Source of the DNA: Bacteroidales bacterium
GTDB lineage: Bacteria > Bacteroidota > Bacteroidia > Bacteroidales > Muribaculaceae
Direction of reading: 5' to 3'
Assembly (NCBI GenBank): GCA_014800065.1
Contig: JAAVGX010000065.1
Coordinates: forward strand, 1 to 35,704
DNA length: 35,704 bases
Shown here: positions 9,226-19,897 of the stretch, in pieces
Layout of the letters: each line of letters starts with the position of its first letter
Position numbering within the stretch: the stretch's first letter is position 1
Translations under genes and position numbers: made by a program
Notes under the pieces: model-generated
Told to the model about the DNA's origin: nothing
The model's input: only the letters and a program-made list of their open reading frames with translations
Database searches by the model: none

Positions 9226-9233
9226 CAAAGTTA
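9226..9233 (-). promoter_or_regulatory. candidate -7 element for the channel/flippase string
   Basis: Reading on the minus strand, TAACTTTG matches TAnnTTTG and lies 43 bases before the ATG of the channel gene. I find no good TTTG at the expected 19-21-base distance, so the promoter is weak, regulated, or not real. Confidence 0.4.
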
Positions 9234-9273
9234 GCACTAAACCAAATTTCCGATATGCATTGAGCCCAAAATA

Positions 9274-9843
9274 TCATCCCAGAGCCTCGAAAAAGTCATG
9301 AAAATCCGGAATCACCGAGGCTGCTTTAAGTCGCATAATGGCGTTTTGCACCTTCTTGAAGGTTTTCTTTCTTATGGCTTGCAGCACGGGGGTGAAGTAT
9401 TGGGAATCCGGCGGAATGGTGGGGCTGATAATTGGTAATTTAGTATTTTTCGTCACTCCATTCCAGTTACATATCAAGGTGTACACCTGTTGTCTTTCTT
9501 CCTCAGTGACAGGATTTTGCTCGATGGGTGGCACCTCCGTGGAGGCGTCGGCGACGGCCTCAGTGTCGGTTACGGTTTCGGCTTCGGTGTCGATGGATTC
9601 GTGGGTTTCGGATTCCGGCATAGAGACGTTGGACTCTTTGCGAGATTTTGCGCGATTACGGCATTCGTCGATATCCGCTTTGATGAATCCGAATGCGATA
9701 ATCCGGGCATCGTCGGTGAAGGAGGGTTCAGCTCCGGTGAAGAAATACTGCATCACCGCATCCAATACGTCGGTGCGCAGTTGGCGGTCGCATTTGTTGA
9801 GGATGTTGAACCAGGTTTGTTTGAATTTGAGATGTGATTGCAT
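9274..9843 (-). CDS. DUF6291-like hypothetical protein
   Basis: A 189-residue soluble protein. Residues 1-65 (a WFNIL..CD..LRTDVLDAVMQYFFTGAEP pattern, then IAFGFIKADIDECRNR) resemble the DUF6291 family, often seen near replication or mobile-element genes in Bacteroidales; that recall is tentative. Residues 75-110 are an acidic, repetitive Glu/Thr/Asp/Ser linker. The last 75 residues form a second predicted helical domain (EEERQQVYTLICNWNG and later FKKVQNAIMRLK). It stands alone, with gaps of 90 bases downstream and about 260 upstream, and no mobility genes are nearby. The function is unknown. Confidence 0.7.
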   Translation of the reverse strand: MQSHLKFKQTWFNILNKCDRQLRTDVLDAVMQYFFTGAEPSFTDDARIIAFGFIKADIDECRNRAKSRKESNVSMPESETHESIDTEAETVTDTEAVADASTEVPPIEQNPVTEEERQQVYTLICNWNGVTKNTKLPIISPTIPPDSQYFTPVLQAIRKKTFKKVQNAIMRLKAASVIPDFHDFFEALG

Positions 9844-9876
9844 ATTTGTGAATTTTTAAGTAGTTATTATTTTCCA

Positions 9877-9884
9877 CAAAGTTA
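9877..9884 (-). promoter_or_regulatory. candidate -7 element for the DUF6291-like gene
   Basis: On the minus strand TAACTTTG lies 34 bases before the ATG at 9843. The nearest TTTG upstream is only 15 bases away instead of 19-21, so support is partial. The rest of the 262-base gap (9844-10105) holds only the divergent permease promoter. Confidence 0.45.
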
Positions 9885-10054
9885 CGATACCCCCATTTTC
9901 AAATATCGTATGATTTGGCAGATTGCGCAAAACTCACTAACTCACCGGGGTGGATTGTGATGGTTATGCGACTACCGGACCGCTTTTCGTTGTTTTTGGG
10001 GGATATCTACGGGGTGCAACCGGGTTGCAATTAAGAAAGGTTTTGAGGTAAAAT

Positions 10055-10085
10055 TTTGAGATGGCTTAAAGATTTTGTATCTTTG
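10055..10085 (+). promoter_or_regulatory. Bacteroidetes promoter of the permease/GDP-fucose operon
   Basis: TTTG at 10055-10058 and TATCTTTG at 10078-10085 are separated by 19 bases, an exact consensus match. Transcription should start near 10092, only about 14 bases before the ATG. No other promoter is obvious before gmd, fcl or manC. Confidence 0.82.
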
Positions 10086-10105
10086 TATTCAAAAGGACTA
10101 AACTA

Positions 10106-11332
10106 ATGGATTTAATATACTCACTCCTCAATATACTCAATGAGATGTCGCCCTACGTGCTGCTGGGGTTCCTGATAGCGGGAATCATGCACGCGTTTGT
10201 GTCGCGACGCACCTTTGCACGCCATTTGTCGGGCAAAGGCTTCAAGTCGGTATTAACCTCCGCCGCCATCGGCATTCCGCTGCCCCTGTGCTCGTGCGGC
10301 GTACTCCCCACAGCCATTGCAATGCGTCGCAACGGAGCCTCGCGCGCCGCATCCACATCATTTTTGATATCGACACCCCAAACCGGGGTCGACAGCATCG
10401 CGGCCACCTGGTCGCTCTTAGGGACGGCCTTTGCCGTGATTCGTCCGGTAGCGGCGTTGGTAACGGCGCTGTTCGGTGGTGTGGCCGTTGGGCGCACAGA
10501 ATCCGACGAAGCCCCCGAGGCTGAAGCCTGTACCGTTGTAGCCGAAGATGAAGAACTGCCCCGCGGATTTTGGAACAAGTGCAAGGCAGCTCTGCGCTAC
10601 GGCTATATTGACCTTGTGGGAAGCATCGGCAGTTGGCTCGTTATCGGCCTGATAATCGCAGCGTTGATTACCGTATATGTTCCGGCCGACTTCTTCTCCT
10701 TCCTGGGTGGTTGGCCTATCTTATCCATGATTGCCGTGTTGCTCATAGCTGTGCCTATGTATGTTTGCGCTACGGGTTCAATTCCCATTGCCATGTCGCT
10801 GATGCTGAAGGGCCTGTCACCCGGCACGGCTCTTGTGCTCCTGATGGCCGGACCGGCCGCCAATTTCGCCTCCTTCACGCTCATATCGCGCGAGATGGGT
10901 CGTAAAGCAGCAATCGTCTACCTTGCCTCGATCGTGGCCGGTGCGCTGGCCTTCGGACTCGCCATCGACTATCTGCTGCCGGCATCATGGTTCAGCTTCG
11001 CCCACACTCATGCCGGATGCGCACATCACGGCGTCGGATTCGAGCTGTTCCCCACCATCTGCTCCTCCGTGCTTGTGGCTCTGCTCATATACACATTTAT
11101 AAAGAATCATCTTCCCAATAGAATAAATTCCAATACAATGACAAAAGAATATAAAATTTCGGGTATGAACTGCCCTCACTGCCAGGCAACTGTAACCAAG
11201 AGCATCAGTTCCGTAGAAGGAGTAGAGAATGTAACAGTCAACCTCTCAAGCGGTATTGCCACCGTGGAAGGTGAGCCCAAAGATGAAGAAGTTATAGCCG
11301 CCGTACGCGCCGCCGGCTTCGATATAGCCTGA
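10106..11332 (+). CDS. SO_0444-type metal efflux permease fused to a heavy-metal-associated domain
   Basis: The 408-residue protein joins a permease (residues 1-335) to a heavy-metal-associated (HMA) domain (345-408). The permease has about eight membrane helices and the DUF318/SO_0444 signature [12 protein letters not shown], with C62 and C64. Residues 356-359 form the CPHC metal site of the HMA domain in GMNCPHCQ, as in copper chaperones. The family is linked to export of Cu, Zn or arsenic-like ions; the ion here is not known. The linker DNA is AT-rich, and M345 (11138) could start a free 64-residue chaperone. The gene follows its own promoter, and gmd starts 5 bases after its stop, so it leads the GDP-fucose operon. 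Confidence 0.88.
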   Translation: MDLIYSLLNILNEMSPYVLLGFLIAGIMHAFVSRRTFARHLSGKGFKSVLTSAAIGIPLPLCSCGVLPTAIAMRRNGASRAASTSFLISTPQTGVDSIAATWSLLGTAFAVIRPVAALVTALFGGVAVGRTESDEAPEAEACTVVAEDEELPRGFWNKCKAALRYGYIDLVGSIGSWLVIGLIIAALITVYVPADFFSFLGGWPILSMIAVLLIAVPMYVCATGSIPIAMSLMLKGLSPGTALVLLMAGPAANFASFTLISREMGRKAAIVYLASIVAGALAFGLAIDYLLPASWFSFAHTHAGCAHHGVGFELFPTICSSVLVALLIYTFIKNHLPNRINSNTMTKEYKISGMNCPHCQATVTKSISSVEGVENVTVNLSSGIATVEGEPKDEEVIAAVRAAGFDIA

Positions 11333-11337
11333 GAAAT

Positions 11338-12426
11338 ATGAAAACAGCCCTCATTACCGGAATCACAGGCCAGGATGGTTCATACCTTGCCGAACTGCTG
11401 CTCGAGAAGGGCTACGATGTGCACGGCACCATCCGACGCTCCAGTGTGGACTACCGCGAACGTATAGCCCACCTGGAAGGTCGCCCCAACTTCCACCTCC
11501 ACTATGCCGACCTGGGCGACTCCATGAGCATCATAAAGATATTGAACCTGGTGCGCCCCGATGAGGTTTACAATCTCGCGGCCCAGAGCCATGTGCAGGT
11601 TTCGTTCGACACTCCGGAATACACCGCCAATGTGGATGCCGTGGGGGTGCTACGCATCCTGGAAGGTATTCGGCAATGCGGCCTCGAAAAGACCTGCCGT
11701 TTCTATCAGGCATCCACTTCGGAGCTTTATGGCAAAGTGGAGCAAGTGCCTCAGAATGAGGAGACTCCATTCCATCCCTACTCGCCCTACGCAGTGGCCA
11801 AGCTCTACGGCTTCTGGATTGTGAAAGAGTACCGCGAGGCCTATGGAATGTATGCCTGCTCGGGTATACTCTTCAATCACGAAAGTGAGCGCCGCGGCGA
11901 AACCTTCGTAACGCGCAAAATCACCCTCGCGGCCGCACGAATCGCACAGGGCCGACAGGAAAAGCTCTACTTGGGCAACCTGTCCTCGCTGCGCGACTGG
12001 GGCTATGCCAAGGACTATGTGGAATGTATGTGGCTGATTCTCCAGCAGCCCGAGCCCGACGACTATGTGATAGCAACGGGCGAGCAGCACTCTGTGCGCG
12101 AATTCTGCCTCTACGCATTCCGCCGTGCCGGTATCGAACTCCGATTCGAAGGCGAGGGCGCCGATGAAAAGGGTATCGATGTAAAGACGGGCAAGGTGCT
12201 GGTGGAAGTGTCCAAGGATTTCTACCGCCCTACCGATGTGGTAAATCTTCTGGGCGACCCTTCCAAGGCTCAGAAAAAATTAGGCTGGAACCCGAAAAAA
12301 ACCGCATTTGAAGAGCTTGTAAATCTGATGGTTGACTCCGACATGGCGAAGGTGGCCGTAGAACGTGCCGGCGACCAGGTGCGCATCAATCTTGAGGAAT
12401 ACCTCGAAAAAGGAATTGTGCGATAA
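11338..12426 (+). CDS. gmd: GDP-mannose 4,6-dehydratase
   Basis: A 362-residue short-chain dehydrogenase/reductase that converts GDP-D-mannose to GDP-4-keto-6-deoxy-D-mannose, the first step to GDP-L-fucose. It has the dinucleotide-binding [11 protein letters not shown] at residues 7-17, the [11 protein letters not shown] segment that holds NADP, the STSELYGK catalytic strand, and the YxxxK pair Y151/K155. The [16 protein letters not shown] block is diagnostic of Gmd. Its stop overlaps the fcl start by one base (12426). Together with fcl and manC it forms a complete GDP-mannose to GDP-fucose cassette. Confidence 0.97.
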   Translation: MKTALITGITGQDGSYLAELLLEKGYDVHGTIRRSSVDYRERIAHLEGRPNFHLHYADLGDSMSIIKILNLVRPDEVYNLAAQSHVQVSFDTPEYTANVDAVGVLRILEGIRQCGLEKTCRFYQASTSELYGKVEQVPQNEETPFHPYSPYAVAKLYGFWIVKEYREAYGMYACSGILFNHESERRGETFVTRKITLAAARIAQGRQEKLYLGNLSSLRDWGYAKDYVECMWLILQQPEPDDYVIATGEQHSVREFCLYAFRRAGIELRFEGEGADEKGIDVKTGKVLVEVSKDFYRPTDVVNLLGDPSKAQKKLGWNPKKTAFEELVNLMVDSDMAKVAVERAGDQVRINLEEYLEKGIVR

Positions 12427-13367
12427 TGGATAAAGACTCAAAAATCTATGTGGCCGGACATCGCGGCATGGTAGGTTCGGCAATTTTGCGTGAACTTCAT
12501 CGTCAGGGCTACCACAACATCATCACCCGAACACATGGCGAGCTGGACCTCACCGACCAAAAGGCCGTGGACACCTTCTTTGCGCAGGAAAAGCCTGAGT
12601 ACGTGTTTCTTGCAGCGGCAAAGGTTGGCGGTATAGTAGCCAACAACGAAGCGCCGGCCGACTTCATGTACCTCAACATGATGCTTGAAATGAACGTAAT
12701 CAACGCCGCCTGGCGCTACGGCTGCAAGAAGCTTGAATTTCTGGGTTCGAGCTGCATATACCCGCGTATGGCCGAGCAACCTATGCGCGAGGATTGTCTC
12801 CTGACCGGGTCGTTGGAAAAAACCAACGAGGCCTATGCCTTAGCCAAAATATCCGGCCTGAAATACTGCGAATTTCTCAACCGCCAGTATGGTACGGACT
12901 TTATCTCGGTGATGCCCACCAACTTATATGGGCCCAACGACAACTATCACCCCAGCCACTCCCATGTGCTGCCGGCATTGATACGCCGATTCCACGAAGC
13001 CAAAGAGGCCGGTGTGCCCAAGGTGATATGCTGGGGCGACGGCTCTCCGCTGCGCGAATTTCTCTACGTGGACGACCTTGCCAACCTGTGCGTGTTCCTG
13101 ATGAACAACTATTCCGGCAACGAAACCGTCAATGCCGGCACGGGCAAGGAACTGACCATCAAGGAATTGTCCGAAACAGTGGGTCGCGTGGTGGGATATA
13201 AGGGACAAATCGAGTGGGACACAACCAAGCCCAACGGCACACCGCGTAAGCTCCTCGACGTGAGCAAAGCCACAGCCCTGGGGTGGACCTATACTACTGA
13301 ATTAGAGGACGGTATCGCCCTCGCTTATAACGACTTTCTAACGAATCCAATGCGCGCCGAGCGCTAA
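12426..13367 (+). CDS. fcl: GDP-L-fucose synthase
   Basis: A 313-residue epimerase/reductase that turns GDP-4-keto-6-deoxymannose into GDP-L-fucose using NADPH. It shows the N-terminal [12 protein letters not shown] nucleotide motif, the [10 protein letters not shown] strand with the catalytic Ser and Cys, and the YxxxK pair Y137/K141. The [11 protein letters not shown] motif follows, and the protein has the normal family length. The TAATG junction with gmd implies translational coupling. The gene is also known as wcaG. The product feeds fucosylation of surface glycans or proteins in Bacteroidales. Confidence 0.97.
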   Translation: MDKDSKIYVAGHRGMVGSAILRELHRQGYHNIITRTHGELDLTDQKAVDTFFAQEKPEYVFLAAAKVGGIVANNEAPADFMYLNMMLEMNVINAAWRYGCKKLEFLGSSCIYPRMAEQPMREDCLLTGSLEKTNEAYALAKISGLKYCEFLNRQYGTDFISVMPTNLYGPNDNYHPSHSHVLPALIRRFHEAKEAGVPKVICWGDGSPLREFLYVDDLANLCVFLMNNYSGNETVNAGTGKELTIKELSETVGRVVGYKGQIEWDTTKPNGTPRKLLDVSKATALGWTYTTELEDGIALAYNDFLTNPMRAER

Positions 13368-13371
13368 ACAT

Positions 13372-14715
13372 ATGCAGATAATAATTCTCTCCGGAGGGTC
13401 CGGAACCCGCCTTTGGCCACTGAGCAACGATGCTCGTTCCAAACAATTTCTGAGGTTGCTGCCCACAGCCAACAGTGAGGAGCGCGAATCAATGATTATG
13501 CGCGTGGTTCGCCAGATTGGCGAGGCCGGACTGGATGCGGAAATAACCATCGCTACCGGAGCCTTGCAACGCGACGCTATCCTCTCGCAGATCGGCGACC
13601 GGGTCAACATCGTCACAGAGCCCGAACGCCGCTACACTTTCCCGGCAATCTGCCTTGCCTGTGAATTTCTGCTCAAGGAAAAGAAATGCAGCCCGGACGA
13701 GCCTGTGGTGGTAATGCCTTGTGATGCATTCACGGGCTCCGGCTACTTCCAGACCATACGAAAAATGGCTTCCGAAGTGGAAAAATCCGTGGCCGACATG
13801 GTTCTGATGGGTATTAACCCCATTTTCCCATCCACCAAGTACGGCTACATAGTGCCAGACAAGGTGCATGGCGCCCACGGTGTGATTCCGGTGAAGAAGT
13901 TCGTCGAAAAGCCCGATGTGGCTCAAGCATCGGCACTGATTGAGGACGGCGCTTTGTGGAACAGCGGCGTGTATGCCTTCAGGCTGGGCTATATATGCAA
14001 TCTGTCCAAAAAATATGCGACCGGAGAGTCGTTCGAAGATATCCGTCGGCAATTCGGCAGGTTTCCCATCACGAGTTTCGACTATGAGGTGGCGGAAAAG
14101 GCTGAATCACTGGCGCTTATACCTTTCTACGGCCAATGGAAGGACCTTGGCACATGGAACACCCTCACCGATGAACTCCGCCACCAGACCTACGGCAACG
14201 TGGTGACGGACGGCAAGCAAATCAACACGCACATCATCAATGAGTTGGATATGCCCATCATGTGCATAGGCACACAGAATCTGGTCATCGCAGCATCGCC
14301 CGACGGCATTCTGGTAACCGAAAAAAGCCGAAGCGAGGACATGAAGCGCTATGTGCCGCAGATACATGAGCGCCCGATGTACGAGGAGCGCCGGTGGGGC
14401 ACCTACAAGGTGATTGACCGTGTGAGCTATCCCGACGGCTTTTCGGCTCTGACAAAGCAACTTATCGTCAATCCGGGTTGCGCTCTAAGCTATCAGCGCC
14501 ACAGCTACCGCGATGAGGTGTGGACGTTCGTGGATGGCGAAGGGGAAATCGTGCTGGACGATGTCCGAAAGCCGGTGCGCCGAGGCGACACTTTCTTCAT
14601 ACCCAAGGGTCAGAAACATGCCCTGCGTGCCATCACTCCGCTCACTTTTATCGAAGTGCAGACGGGCACCAATCTTATTGAAGAAGACATCGAGCGCTTC
14701 CCCTTCGATTGGTAA
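13372..14715 (+). CDS. manC: mannose-1-phosphate guanylyltransferase (with C-terminal cupin)
   Basis: A 447-residue protein that makes GDP-mannose from mannose-1-phosphate and GTP. The nucleotidyltransferase domain starts with GGSGTRLWPLS and a KQFL signature (residues 8-27). It continues with VKKFVEKP near 178, ALWNSGVYAFR near 195 and the GQWKDLGTWN motif near 258. A cupin domain of the type II phosphomannose isomerase family occupies about residues 330-440 (YQRHSYRDEVWTFVDGEGEI). Whether the isomerase activity is retained is unknown. It lies 4 bases after fcl, so this operon carries all steps from mannose-1-phosphate to GDP-fucose. It converges on the next gene with 8 bases between stops. 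Confidence 0.94.
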   Translation: MQIIILSGGSGTRLWPLSNDARSKQFLRLLPTANSEERESMIMRVVRQIGEAGLDAEITIATGALQRDAILSQIGDRVNIVTEPERRYTFPAICLACEFLLKEKKCSPDEPVVVMPCDAFTGSGYFQTIRKMASEVEKSVADMVLMGINPIFPSTKYGYIVPDKVHGAHGVIPVKKFVEKPDVAQASALIEDGALWNSGVYAFRLGYICNLSKKYATGESFEDIRRQFGRFPITSFDYEVAEKAESLALIPFYGQWKDLGTWNTLTDELRHQTYGNVVTDGKQINTHIINELDMPIMCIGTQNLVIAASPDGILVTEKSRSEDMKRYVPQIHERPMYEERRWGTYKVIDRVSYPDGFSALTKQLIVNPGCALSYQRHSYRDEVWTFVDGEGEIVLDDVRKPVRRGDTFFIPKGQKHALRAITPLTFIEVQTGTNLIEEDIERFPFDW

Positions 14716-14723
14716 TCCATCTC

Positions 14724-15578
14724 TCAGCGATATAAAACGAGCTCTCCGCGTTTGAGAGAGCGGTCGTAGAGGGCTTTCATAAGTTCGCTGTTATAGCTTC
14801 GGCGCAGTTGCGACAACAGTCGTTCGCGCACCAGTGGCTTGGCAGCCTCAAAAGGCATAGCTTCGCCCGCAGGTATCGACTCGCTCACCGACAGCAGGTA
14901 GGTGAAGCCGCCCACACTGATATTCAAGGGCTTGCCGGCGCGGATAAATTCCGAAGCCCCTCCGGTAAATACATAGGGAATCTTTGATTCTATCTGCTCC
15001 CAATCCACCCAACGGTCGCGAAAATAATCGTAGTGAATGGCCGATGACAGAGCCTCCTTTTCGAGCTTATCCATATCGAGAGGGCGGTTTGAACTGTATA
15101 ATCTCTTGATTTCATTGATGTGCTCCGCCCCATCCGGCAGTTTAAGGTACACCCCTTTTACGAGAGGACGGTCGAGCACAAAATCTTTTTTATGACGGTC
15201 GTAGTAGGCTTGCAGGGAGTCGTCGCTGAACACACCCGTGTCGGCGTGACGGGCCATCTGGCGTCGATACTCGCTGCTGATCAATTCACGGCGGTATTCC
15301 TCAACCAAGCGGTCTATCTCCTTCATATCCACTTCTTTGGAGGCCACACGCAGCACAAGACGGTCATCGATCCACTTCTGGCAAAAAGCCTGCACGAATT
15401 TTGTAGAATCCTCCGCCGACAGTCCACTGGGCATCTGAGAGCGAACCTGCTGCATTCGCAGAAATTCGCCGTCGATGCTTGCAATGGCATCGTCGGGCAC
15501 CGGAACAGATTCGCCCTTGGCACAGGCAGCCAGAGCAACTGCCGCGCCAAGGGCGATGATTAGATTGATGAGTTTCAT
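14724..15578 (-). CDS. SurA-like periplasmic lipoprotein chaperone without a parvulin domain
   Basis: A 284-residue protein with a lipoprotein signal (lipobox LAAC, Cys at residue 19). It then has helical SurA-N-like sequence: IDGEFLRMQQVRSQ, a long FVQAFCQKWIDDRLVLRVASKEVD helix, and charged helices to about residue 130. I see no GxHI or PPIC signature, so isomerase activity is doubtful. The usual annotation in Bacteroidales is peptidylprolyl isomerase. Its ATG overlaps the stop of the larger isomerase gene by 4 bases, suggesting that both proteins act together on outer-membrane protein folding. Confidence 0.75.
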   Translation of the reverse strand: MKLINLIIALGAAVALAACAKGESVPVPDDAIASIDGEFLRMQQVRSQMPSGLSAEDSTKFVQAFCQKWIDDRLVLRVASKEVDMKEIDRLVEEYRRELISSEYRRQMARHADTGVFSDDSLQAYYDRHKKDFVLDRPLVKGVYLKLPDGAEHINEIKRLYSSNRPLDMDKLEKEALSSAIHYDYFRDRWVDWEQIESKIPYVFTGGASEFIRAGKPLNISVGGFTYLLSVSESIPAGEAMPFEAAKPLVRERLLSQLRRSYNSELMKALYDRSLKRGELVLYR

Positions 15579-17506
15579 TTTGCGTTCTGTTTCAAGGCCT
15601 TAAAGACCTTTTGATTCACTTTCACCTTATGTGATTTGCGCATCTTATCCACCCACTGCTTCTCCAGTTCGGCCTGATAGTCAGTCACGGCCTGACCGCG
15701 AACGTCGGCGGGTTCTTCTGCGCGAGTGATGTGCTTTCCCTTGTAGGCGGCATATGAAGGCCACTTGGCACCCGCTTCCACTGCGGGTTTGGGGGCGCCG
15801 AAGCCAAGGTAATCGCTGATCTTATTCTCTCCCTTTGCGGCAACGATACGTTCTACCTTCACATCGCGCCCGAAGCGTTTGCGTACGTCGCGGGTGAATT
15901 CGGCCGGGTCGGCGGTGGAGAGGCTGTCGGCATATGCTATGGCGGCATTCAGGATGGAATCGTTGCTCGCAAAGATTACAAATGCCTTGAAGCGAGGTTC
16001 GTCCCAAGTGTACTTTTCGATATTTCGGTTGAAATATTCGCGGAGTCCTTCGGTATCCTTGGAGGCCTTGTTCCACACATTTCGATTGGAAATTTCATAG
16101 AGCAGAATGCCGTCGCGGTATTCATTTACGAGGTTTCGATAGTCGGGACTTGTGAGGTAAAGGGCGTCGCGCTCATAGTCGAGCACACGGTCATTGAGCA
16201 TATCGGCGGCCATTTCCTGCACCATTTCTATGGCCTGGTCGGCACTTTGGACGCTTTCGGGCGATACTGCTTCAAGCACTTCTGCCATCGTTACAGCCTT
16301 GTCGGCGAATGTGGCGGCGTTGAGGTTCTGGGCTGCTACATTGGCTATTACGGTAGCGTCGTAAACGTTACCATTGGCCGATATTGCCTCTTTCAGCACT
16401 TCGAATGCTTCAGGATTGACCTTGGCATCGAGGGTGGAATAAATACGGTCGATGACCACCTTTTCGGGGAGATTTCCACGATAATCCCGCTCCATGGCTT
16501 TCAGAATTTGTGGACGGAGTGTCTCCAAAGACTCAACCGGGCGATGCGCATTTCGCTTGATAATGTGGTAGCCGAAAGCTGTGCGCACGGGCTTGGACAC
16601 TTCGCCATCGCGCAGGGCGAAGGAAGCTGAGTCGAACTCAGCAACCATGGCGCCACGGTCGAAGTAGCCCAGATTGCCGCCCTTGGCCGCTGAACCGGGG
16701 TCCTCGGAGTACTTCTTTGCCAGCTCGGCAAAGTCGCCTCCGGCCATAACTACCTGATACAACGAATCGATACGAGCTTTTGCCTGAGCCTGACCGGTGG
16801 CATCTTTTCCACGGGTGAGCAGCAGGATGTGGGAGGCGTTCACTTCGCCCGCTGCAGGGGTAATGCTTTCGGGGCGAACGAGATGGAAGCCCATGCCGGA
16901 ATTTACAATGTCCGACACCTGATGCAGCGGTGTGCTGTAAGCCGCTTCCTCAAAGGGCCAAGGGTAGCGATCGGGGGTGACCATACCCATGCGTCCGCCG
17001 CGGGGTGCGGAATAGGCATCGAGGGAGTATTTCTTGGCGGCGTCCTCGAAGGTGATTGTTCCGGCGGCGATTTCTCGCTTGAGCGAGTCGGCAAGCTGAT
17101 AACCGGCTTTATCCAACGACAGCATTATGTGGCTCACATACACATCATTAAGGCGATGGGAGTACGAAAGATTCACCAACGAATCCTCCGTGGCCTTATC
17201 GCGGAAGTAGGGCTTGGAGAGGTCGCGGCGGAAGGTGGCGTATTCCTGCCGGAATTCGGGAGTGTTCTGCAAACCGGCTTCTTCGGCATCGGCAACCTTG
17301 AGCTTGTACACCGTGAACATGTCCAGGTACTGGTCAAGCGTCTGGGGTTGTTGCTGCTGGGCGTTGTTTTTGTTGAAGAGGTACTCGAATTCGCTCACGT
17401 GCACCGGCTTGGAGTCTACTGTCATGAGCACAGGGTCGGCCGCCTGAGCACTGACGCCCATGGCTACGGCCAACCCTGCAAGTGTGGGTAGAATGTATCT
17501 TTTCAT
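15575..17506 (-). CDS. SurA-like peptidylprolyl isomerase with two parvulin domains
   Basis: A 643-residue exported protein with signal peptide residues 1-22 (ending AQA/AD). A SurA-type N-terminal helical region includes a short poly-Gln run near 50. Two parvulin (PpiC) domains begin at VYVSHIML near residue 121 and VNASHILLL near 227; the second is the more typical, with GGDFAELAKKYSEDPGSAAKGGNLGYF. A long C-terminal region of unclear fold follows. It should help outer-membrane proteins fold in the periplasm. It lies 66 bases downstream of guaB with no promoter of the usual form between, so read-through from guaB is likely. Confidence 0.92.
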   Translation of the reverse strand: MKRYILPTLAGLAVAMGVSAQAADPVLMTVDSKPVHVSEFEYLFNKNNAQQQQPQTLDQYLDMFTVYKLKVADAEEAGLQNTPEFRQEYATFRRDLSKPYFRDKATEDSLVNLSYSHRLNDVYVSHIMLSLDKAGYQLADSLKREIAAGTITFEDAAKKYSLDAYSAPRGGRMGMVTPDRYPWPFEEAAYSTPLHQVSDIVNSGMGFHLVRPESITPAAGEVNASHILLLTRGKDATGQAQAKARIDSLYQVVMAGGDFAELAKKYSEDPGSAAKGGNLGYFDRGAMVAEFDSASFALRDGEVSKPVRTAFGYHIIKRNAHRPVESLETLRPQILKAMERDYRGNLPEKVVIDRIYSTLDAKVNPEAFEVLKEAISANGNVYDATVIANVAAQNLNAATFADKAVTMAEVLEAVSPESVQSADQAIEMVQEMAADMLNDRVLDYERDALYLTSPDYRNLVNEYRDGILLYEISNRNVWNKASKDTEGLREYFNRNIEKYTWDEPRFKAFVIFASNDSILNAAIAYADSLSTADPAEFTRDVRKRFGRDVKVERIVAAKGENKISDYLGFGAPKPAVEAGAKWPSYAAYKGKHITRAEEPADVRGQAVTDYQAELEKQWVDKMRKSHKVKVNQKVFKALKQNAK

Positions 17507-17511
17507 CTGCT

Positions 17512-17556
17512 TTATTATATCGAAACAATCGTTCTCTATGGAACTCGATATAATAA
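17512..17556. repeat. 12-bp perfect inverted repeat between guaB and the isomerase gene
   Basis: TTATTATATCGA at 17512-17523 is repeated as its exact reverse complement at 17545-17556, with 21 bases between. It fills most of the 66-base gap. It is AT-rich and has no directly adjacent T run, so it could be an operator or an mRNA hairpin that sets the expression ratio of guaB to the isomerases. Confidence 0.7.
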
Positions 17557-17572
17557 CGCACTTTTCTTTATT

Positions 17573-19057
<1,485 letters not shown>

Positions 19058-19074
19058 TTAGTGTTTATTGCATG

Positions 19075-19106
19075 CAAAGGTACAAAAAAATCCCCACCCA
19101 CGCAAC
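19075..19106 (-). promoter_or_regulatory. Bacteroidetes promoter of guaB
   Basis: On the minus strand TACCTTTG (19075-19082) is a perfect -7 element. GTTG (19103-19106), one mismatch from TTTG, is 20 bases upstream. Transcription should start near 19068, giving a very short leader before the ATG at 19051. Confidence 0.72.
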
Positions 19107-19142
19107 TCCGCACCCATTTTTTTCTTTGTTTCAAATGATCAA

Positions 19143-19186
19143 AGGTTGACCGGAATGATGTTACTCAGACATTATCCCGACAACCT
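19143..19186 (-). terminator. possible terminator after the ECF sigma gene
   Basis: AGGTTG at 19143-19148 pairs with CAACCT at 19181-19186, and the inner CGG/CCG and AT/AT blocks extend the imperfect stem. The T run after it on the minus strand is weak (TTTGATC). Confidence 0.35.
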
Positions 19187-19219
19187 ATAAAATTAATCTA
19201 CAACTATTTATGAATATTC

Positions 19220-19732
19220 TTAGCGGTCGTAGCGGTAGCTTGACATTGATTTCTGCAAGCTTTGGCGGGCCACGTAGATTCGCGATTTAATTGTGCCCAG
19301 AGGCAGGTTCATGTGATCGGCAATCTCCTGATACTTGTATCCGGCCAGAAACATTGAGAAGGGAATTCGATACTCGTCGGAAAATGAATTGATGGCATCG
19401 GTGATTTCGCGCACGCTCAACGACCCCTCAGGCGTTTCGGAGGCTGTGTCCTGCGACAAATTCAGGAAGTAGCTGTCCTCCGTGGTGTCTACGAACACAT
19501 TGGTGCGTTTCTGATGGCGATAGTGGTTGATAAAGAGATTTCGCATGATGGTAAATACCCATCCTTTGAAATTGGTGGTTTCCTGATATTTATCTTCACT
19601 GTCCAGCACCTTCAGCGTGGTGTCCTGCAGCAGGTCGTTTGCATCATCGCGGTTCTGGGTGAGTGTAAAAGCAAAGTTGAACATATTTTTCTGGATGCCC
19701 AGCAACTGTTTTTGAAAGTCTTGTGAGGCCAT
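19220..19732 (-). CDS. ECF-type RNA polymerase sigma factor
   Basis: A 170-residue sigma factor with only regions 2 and 4. Region 2 spans about residues 10-80 (FNFAFTLTQNRDDANDLLQDTTLKV and NFKGWVFTIMRNLFINHYR, the -10 binding part). Region 4 spans about 110-165 (IPFSMFLAGYKYQEIADHMNLPLGTIKSRIYVARQ, the helix-turn-helix that reads the -35). No anti-sigma factor or FecR-type partner is adjacent, so its signal is not evident. It is flanked upstream by about 165 bases without a gene on its own strand. I found no promoter of the housekeeping form before it. Confidence 0.93.
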   Translation of the reverse strand: MASQDFQKQLLGIQKNMFNFAFTLTQNRDDANDLLQDTTLKVLDSEDKYQETTNFKGWVFTIMRNLFINHYRHQKRTNVFVDTTEDSYFLNLSQDTASETPEGSLSVREITDAINSFSDEYRIPFSMFLAGYKYQEIADHMNLPLGTIKSRIYVARQSLQKSMSSYRYDR

Positions 19733-19856
19733 AGGGTAGAAGTTTTTAGTGAATCAATATTTTTTCAATTATTACAACGCCTATCACCCGCTAAAAGGTC
19801 GCTCCTTCACGAAAGTTTATCTTTCTTTCACACTCGTTAAACCTTCGCCGGACCAT

Positions 19857-19894
19857 TATAAAAAGCACAATCGCCGCAAAAAACAGCGGCGATT
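19857..19894 (-). terminator. intrinsic terminator of the His-rich lipoprotein gene
   Basis: On the minus strand a perfect 9-bp stem (AATCGCCGC with GCGGCGATT, 19869-19877 and 19886-19894) and an 8-base loop start 3 bases after the stop codon. They are followed by GTGCTTTTTAT. Confidence 0.78.
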
Positions 19895-19897
19895 CCT

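Noticed and set aside
14741..14763. GCTCTC/GAGAGC dyad near the end of the SurA-like gene
   Set aside because: It is short, inside the coding sequence and without a T run; it may be chance.
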